15,782 nt of DNA from DATBIO01 sp036556965 (lineage in GTDB: Bacteria; Acidobacteriota; Vicinamibacteria; Fen-336). The stretch lies in NCBI GenBank assembly GCA_036556965.1, contig DATBIO010000202.1, positions 1-15,782 on the forward strand, in the 5' to 3' direction. A program made the position numbers and the translations under genes. The notes beneath the pieces are model-generated. The model saw nothing but the letters and a program-made list of their open reading frames with translations, was not told where the DNA came from and did no database searches. Positions within the stretch are counted from its first letter, which is position 1. The number at the start of each line of letters is the position of its first letter. Below, one piece after another: positions 12,914 through 15,782 of this stretch.

Positions 12914-13244
12914 CCGCGGCTTCCTCTACCTGGCCGACCTCCGCCCGCGCGCGGGCACCGAGCCGGGCAAGGTGCAGCCGGTGCTGGTGATCCAGTCGGA
13001 CTTGCTGAACGAAGCCGGACACCCATCGACGTGGGTGTTGCCCTGCACGACACGGCTCTCCGGCGAGAGCCTGCTCCGCGTTTCGTTGCCCGGGGGCATG
13101 GCCGGCAACCGGGAGGACTGCGAGGTCATGATCGACCAGTGCAGGGCGATCGACAACCGCAGGTTCGTGCGGCCGCTGCGGACGCTGCCGCCCCTCCCGT
13201 TGCGGGAAGTGGAGGACAAGCTGCGGCGCCTGGCCGAGCTCTAG
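12909..13244 (+). pseudogene. MazF/PemK-type toxin gene without start codon, probably inactive
   Basis: From 12912 the frame reads SRGFLYLADLRPRAGTEPGK and continues VQPVLVIQSDLLNE, VLPCTTRL, EDCEVMIDQCRAIDNRRF and EVEDKLRRLAEL. This is a complete MazF endoribonuclease fold of about 111 residues. No ATG, GTG or TTG precedes the conserved N-terminus after the in-frame stop at 12864; the first available start is GTG 12972, inside the second strand. The codon where the start should be (12909-12911) is GGT, within AGGTAGC. A one-base deletion from AGGTGAGC, a GTGA overlap like the others here, would explain both the lost start and the present TAG stop of the upstream gene. The catalytic Arg of the RPVLV motif is Gln23 (CAG), a second lesion. 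The conserved Thr of PCTT remains. No antitoxin gene is adjacent. Confidence 0.72.
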
Positions 13245-13251
13245 GACGAAA

Positions 13252-13273
13252 AAAGAACCCGGTCGATCCCGGG
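13252..13273 (-). terminator. Weak intrinsic-terminator-like hairpin reading on the minus strand
   Basis: CCCGG (13258-13262) and CCGGG (13269-13273) form a 5-bp stem with a 6-nt loop. On the minus strand it is followed by TTCTTTTTTCG, as in a rho-independent terminator. No minus-strand gene precedes it in the window, so it could block antisense transcription out of dnaE2. On the plus strand there is no U-tract. The stem is short. Confidence 0.3.
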
Positions 13274-13317
13274 CCTTGACGGCCGAGCGAATAAAAAGCG
13301 AAGCTTGCCCAGGTCCC

Positions 13318-15782
13318 ATGCCGGTCGAGCTGCGCACGGCTTCCGCCTTCTCCTTCCTGCGCGCGTCCTCCCCGCCCGAGTCCCTGGTGGAGGAGGCGGT
13401 GCGCCACGGCTACGACACGCTGGCCCTGGTGGACCGCGACTCGCTCGCGGGGGCGCCGCGCTTCTTCAAGGCCGCGCGCGCGGCCGGCATCCGGCCCATC
13501 GTGGGGGCCGAGTTGACGCTGGGCGAGGGCGGCTGCCTCCCCGTGCTCGTGGAGAGCCGCGCCGGCTACCAGGCGCTGTGCCGCCTCGTCACCGACATGA
13601 AGGCGGGGAAGCACAAGGGGGAAGGCAGCGTGTCCCTGGCCGCCCTCGAGGGGCGCGTGGGGGGGCTCGTCGCCCTCCTCGGCGCGGACGCCCTCGGCGC
13701 CGTCCCCGATCCCGCACGCCTGGCCGTCCTGCGCCGCGCCTTCGGCGACCGAAACGTCGCTGTCGAGGTGCAGCGGCACCGGCGGCGCCGGCAGGAGCGG
13801 GCGAACCAGGCCCTCCTCGACCTCGCCGACGCGACGGGCCTGCCCGCGGTGGCGGCGGGGGGGGTGCGCCACGCGCGCGCGGGTGGGCGGTTCCTGCTCG
13901 ACGTGCTGACCTGCGTCCGCGAGAAGACGACGCTGGCGCGGGCCGGCCGCCTCCTCCTCGACAACGGCGAGCGCCACCTGCGCCCCCTGCGGCAGCGCGA
14001 GGCGCTCTATGCCGACCGCCCGCGGCTCCTCGCGGGCGCGGAGGCGCTGGGGGAGCGGCTGCGCTTCACGCTCTCGGACCTCGGCTACCGGTTCCCCGAG
14101 TACCCGCTGCCCCCGGGGGAGACGCCGGCCTCCTTCCTGCGCGCGGCCACGGAGGCGGGGGCGCGCGCGCGCTACCGCCCGTACCACGAGAAGGCGCGCC
14201 GCCAGGTGGAGCGGGAGCTGGACCTCATCGTGAAGCTGGAGCTGGAGGGCTACTTCCTCATCGTCTGGGACATCGTGAACTTCTGCCGCCGCGAGGGCAT
14301 CCTTGTGCAGGGCCGCGGCTCCGCCGCCAACAGCGCCGTCTGCTACAGCCTCGGCATCACCGCGGTGGACCCCGTGGGCATGGACCTGCTCTTCGAGCGC
14401 TTCCTCTCCGAGGAGCGCGGGGAGTGGCCGGACATCGACCTCGACCTGCCCAGCGGCGACCGCCGGGAGACGGTGATCCAGCACGTGTACGCCACCTACG
14501 GGGCGCGCGGCGCGGCCATGACCGCCAACGTCATCACCTACCGCGAGAAGAGCGCCACGCGCGAGATCGGCAAGGCCCTGGGCATGACGGAAGAGGAGAC
14601 GGGGCCGCTCGCCGCCATGCTGCGCCCGTTCGAGTACGTCGACCCCGGGGACACGCTGGAGAGCCGCATGCGGGAGGCGGGCCTCGACCCCGGCGACCGC
14701 CGCCTGCGCACGCTGGCCTCGCTCTTCGCGCAGATCCAGGACCTGCCCCGCCACCTGGGCCAGCACTCGGGGGGGATGGTGATCTGCCGCGGGGCCCTGG
14801 ACTCGGTGGTGCCCCTCGAGCCCGCCACCATGCCCGGGCGCGTGGTCGTGCAGTGGGACAAGGACGACTGCGCCGACCTCGGCATCGTCAAGGTGGACCT
14901 GCTGGGCCTGGGCATGATGGCGGCGCTGCAGGACTCCATCCGGATGCTGGGCGCGCGCGGGGTGGAGGTGGACCTCGCCCACCTGCCCGCCGACGACCCC
15001 GAGGTCTACGCCATGCTGCGCGCGGCGGACACCGTCGGCCTCTTCCAGGTGGAGAGCCGCGCGCAGATGGCCACCCTGCCCCGCCTGCGCCCGGAGCGGT
15101 TCTACGACCTGGTGGTCGAGGTGGCCATCATCCGTCCCGGTCCCATCGTGGGGAAGATGGTGCACCCCTACCTCGCCCGGCGCGCCGGAGAGCAGCCCGT
15201 GCGCTACGCCCACCCCTGCCTGGAGCCCATCCTGGAGCGCACCCTGGGCGTGCCCCTCTTCCAGGAGCAGATCCTGCGCGTGGCCATGGCCGCCGCCGGC
15301 TTCACGGGGGGAGAGGCGGAGGAGCTGCGGCGCGCGCTGACCTCCAAGCGCTCCGAGAAGCGCATGGCGCCGCTGCGTGTGAAGCTGCAGGAGGGCATGC
15401 GCGCGCGCGGCATCACGGGGGCGGCGGCGGAGGAGATCCTCACCTCCATCGCGTCCTTCGCGCTGTACGGCTTCCCGGAGTCGCACGCGGCCTCCTTCGC
15501 GCTCCTCGCCTACGCCAGCGCCTGGCTCAAGGCCCACCACCCCGCGGCCTTCACCTGCGCCCTGCTCAACAACCAGCCCATGGGCTTCTACCACCCGGCC
15601 ACCCTGGTGAAGGACGCGCAGCGCCACGGCGCGCGCTTCCTGCCCGTGGACGTCACGCGCAGCGACTTCGACTGCGCGCTGGAGGGCGAGGGCGAGGTCG
15701 TGCGCCTGGGCCTGCGCTACGTGGCCGGCCTGCGCGCGGCGGTGGGGAAGGCCATCGCCGAGGAGCGGAAGCGCGCGCCCTT
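13318..15782 (+). CDS. dnaE2: Error-prone DNA polymerase III alpha subunit, DnaE2/ImuC type (partial, 3' end outside)
   Basis: The frame is open from ATG 13318 to the right edge (821 complete codons; full-length DnaE2 is about 1,050). The order is PHP domain (about 1-210), polymerase palm (GRGSAANSAVCYSLGI, PDIDLDLPSGDRRE) with catalytic Asp372 and Asp374, and third acidic Asp527 in KVDLLGLG. Then come IIRPGPIVGKMVHPYL, LTSKRSEKRM and YHPATLVKDAQRHGARF, motifs typical of DnaE2 rather than replicative DnaE1. The PHP metal motif, usually HxH near the start, reads Arg6-Thr-Ala8, so PHP nuclease activity is probably lost. DnaE2 performs mutagenic lesion bypass, generally with ImuA and ImuB. Neither is upstream; they may lie downstream or elsewhere. 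I see no convincing LexA operator or strong promoter in 13245-13317, only TTGACG at 13276. Confidence 0.93.
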   Translation, partial: MPVELRTASAFSFLRASSPPESLVEEAVRHGYDTLALVDRDSLAGAPRFFKAARAAGIRPIVGAELTLGEGGCLPVLVESRAGYQALCRLVTDMKAGKHKGEGSVSLAALEGRVGGLVALLGADALGAVPDPARLAVLRRAFGDRNVAVEVQRHRRRRQERANQALLDLADATGLPAVAAGGVRHARAGGRFLLDVLTCVREKTTLARAGRLLLDNGERHLRPLRQREALYADRPRLLAGAEALGERLRFTLSDLGYRFPEYPLPPGETPASFLRAATEAGARARYRPYHEKARRQVERELDLIVKLELEGYFLIVWDIVNFCRREGILVQGRGSAANSAVCYSLGITAVDPVGMDLLFERFLSEERGEWPDIDLDLPSGDRRETVIQHVYATYGARGAAMTANVITYREKSATREIGKALGMTEEETGPLAAMLRPFEYVDPGDTLESRMREAGLDPGDRRLRTLASLFAQIQDLPRHLGQHSGGMVICRGALDSVVPLEPATMPGRVVVQWDKDDCADLGIVKVDLLGLGMMAALQDSIRMLGARGVEVDLAHLPADDPEVYAMLRAADTVGLFQVESRAQMATLPRLRPERFYDLVVEVAIIRPGPIVGKMVHPYLARRAGEQPVRYAHPCLEPILERTLGVPLFQEQILRVAMAAAGFTGGEAEELRRALTSKRSEKRMAPLRVKLQEGMRARGITGAAAEEILTSIASFALYGFPESHAASFALLAYASAWLKAHHPAAFTCALLNNQPMGFYHPATLVKDAQRHGARFLPVDVTRSDFDCALEGEGEVVRLGLRYVAGLRAAVGKAIAEERKRAP

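Noticed and set aside
13245..13317. LexA/SOS operator upstream of dnaE2
   Set aside because: A GAAC is present at 13255-13258, but no matching GTTC half-site or known LexA-type palindrome follows at suitable spacing.
13126..15627. Minus-strand open frame of 833 codons
   Set aside because: It is a shadow of dnaE2, whose plus-strand frame contains all the polymerase motifs; long antisense frames are expected at this GC content.

Overview
The window is very GC-rich bacterial DNA, densely packed with genes on both strands. It has no RNA genes, CRISPR arrays, insertion sequences or integrases that I can recognise. The gene mix is an MglA-type small GTPase, three ArsA/Get3-type ATPases, a DnaE2-type polymerase, an NtrC-like regulator, and lipoproteins or outer-membrane proteins that imply a diderm cell. 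This looks most like a soil or sediment member of the Acidobacteriota. Myxococcota or another high-GC diderm phylum remains possible, because I have no phylogenetic marker to settle it.

Layout, left to right. A promoter and ribosome-binding site at the left edge (minus) serve a gene outside the window. Positions 60-2039 (minus) encode a large polytopic membrane protein of GT-C-like appearance, divergent from a lipoprotein of unknown function (2160-3203, plus). An MglA-like GTPase with a long C-terminal extension (3234-4328, minus) and a secreted beta-rich protein (4384-4872, minus) follow. A shared divergent promoter region then leads to a standalone JAMM/MPN metalloprotease-like protein (4986-5528, plus) and a BON-domain lipoprotein (5600-6091, plus). 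A receiver plus AAA+ plus Fis-type HTH regulator with a degenerate ATPase core lies at 6096-7424 (minus).

The centre of interest is 7450-10937 (minus). Three consecutive ArsA/Get3-family ATPases overlap each other by exactly 4 nt, and a 66-residue basic helical protein overlaps the last of them. The first two resemble the actinobacterial ArsA-like pair typified by M. tuberculosis Rv3679/Rv3680. The third has a C-terminal HSP20/alpha-crystallin-like domain, as in Get3d. The second lacks the signature lysine of its P-loop, which suggests an obligate and asymmetric heterodimer. The set may be a membrane-protein targeting or chaperone machine.

On the plus strand from 11006 a probable operon encodes a GT2 glycosyltransferase, a HIT-family hydrolase, a DUF502 membrane protein and a decayed MazF-type toxin gene. 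After this comes a dnaE2/imuC-type polymerase gene that runs off the right edge.

A recurring regulatory feature is a TAGNCT or TAAACT hexamer 6-9 nt upstream of the start codon of six genes, with no Shine-Dalgarno sequence. This is the arrangement expected for leaderless transcripts. Convergent gene ends at 3211-3234 and 6082-6107 carry GC-only hairpins built across the stop codons. No stretch longer than 300 bases lacks a gene.
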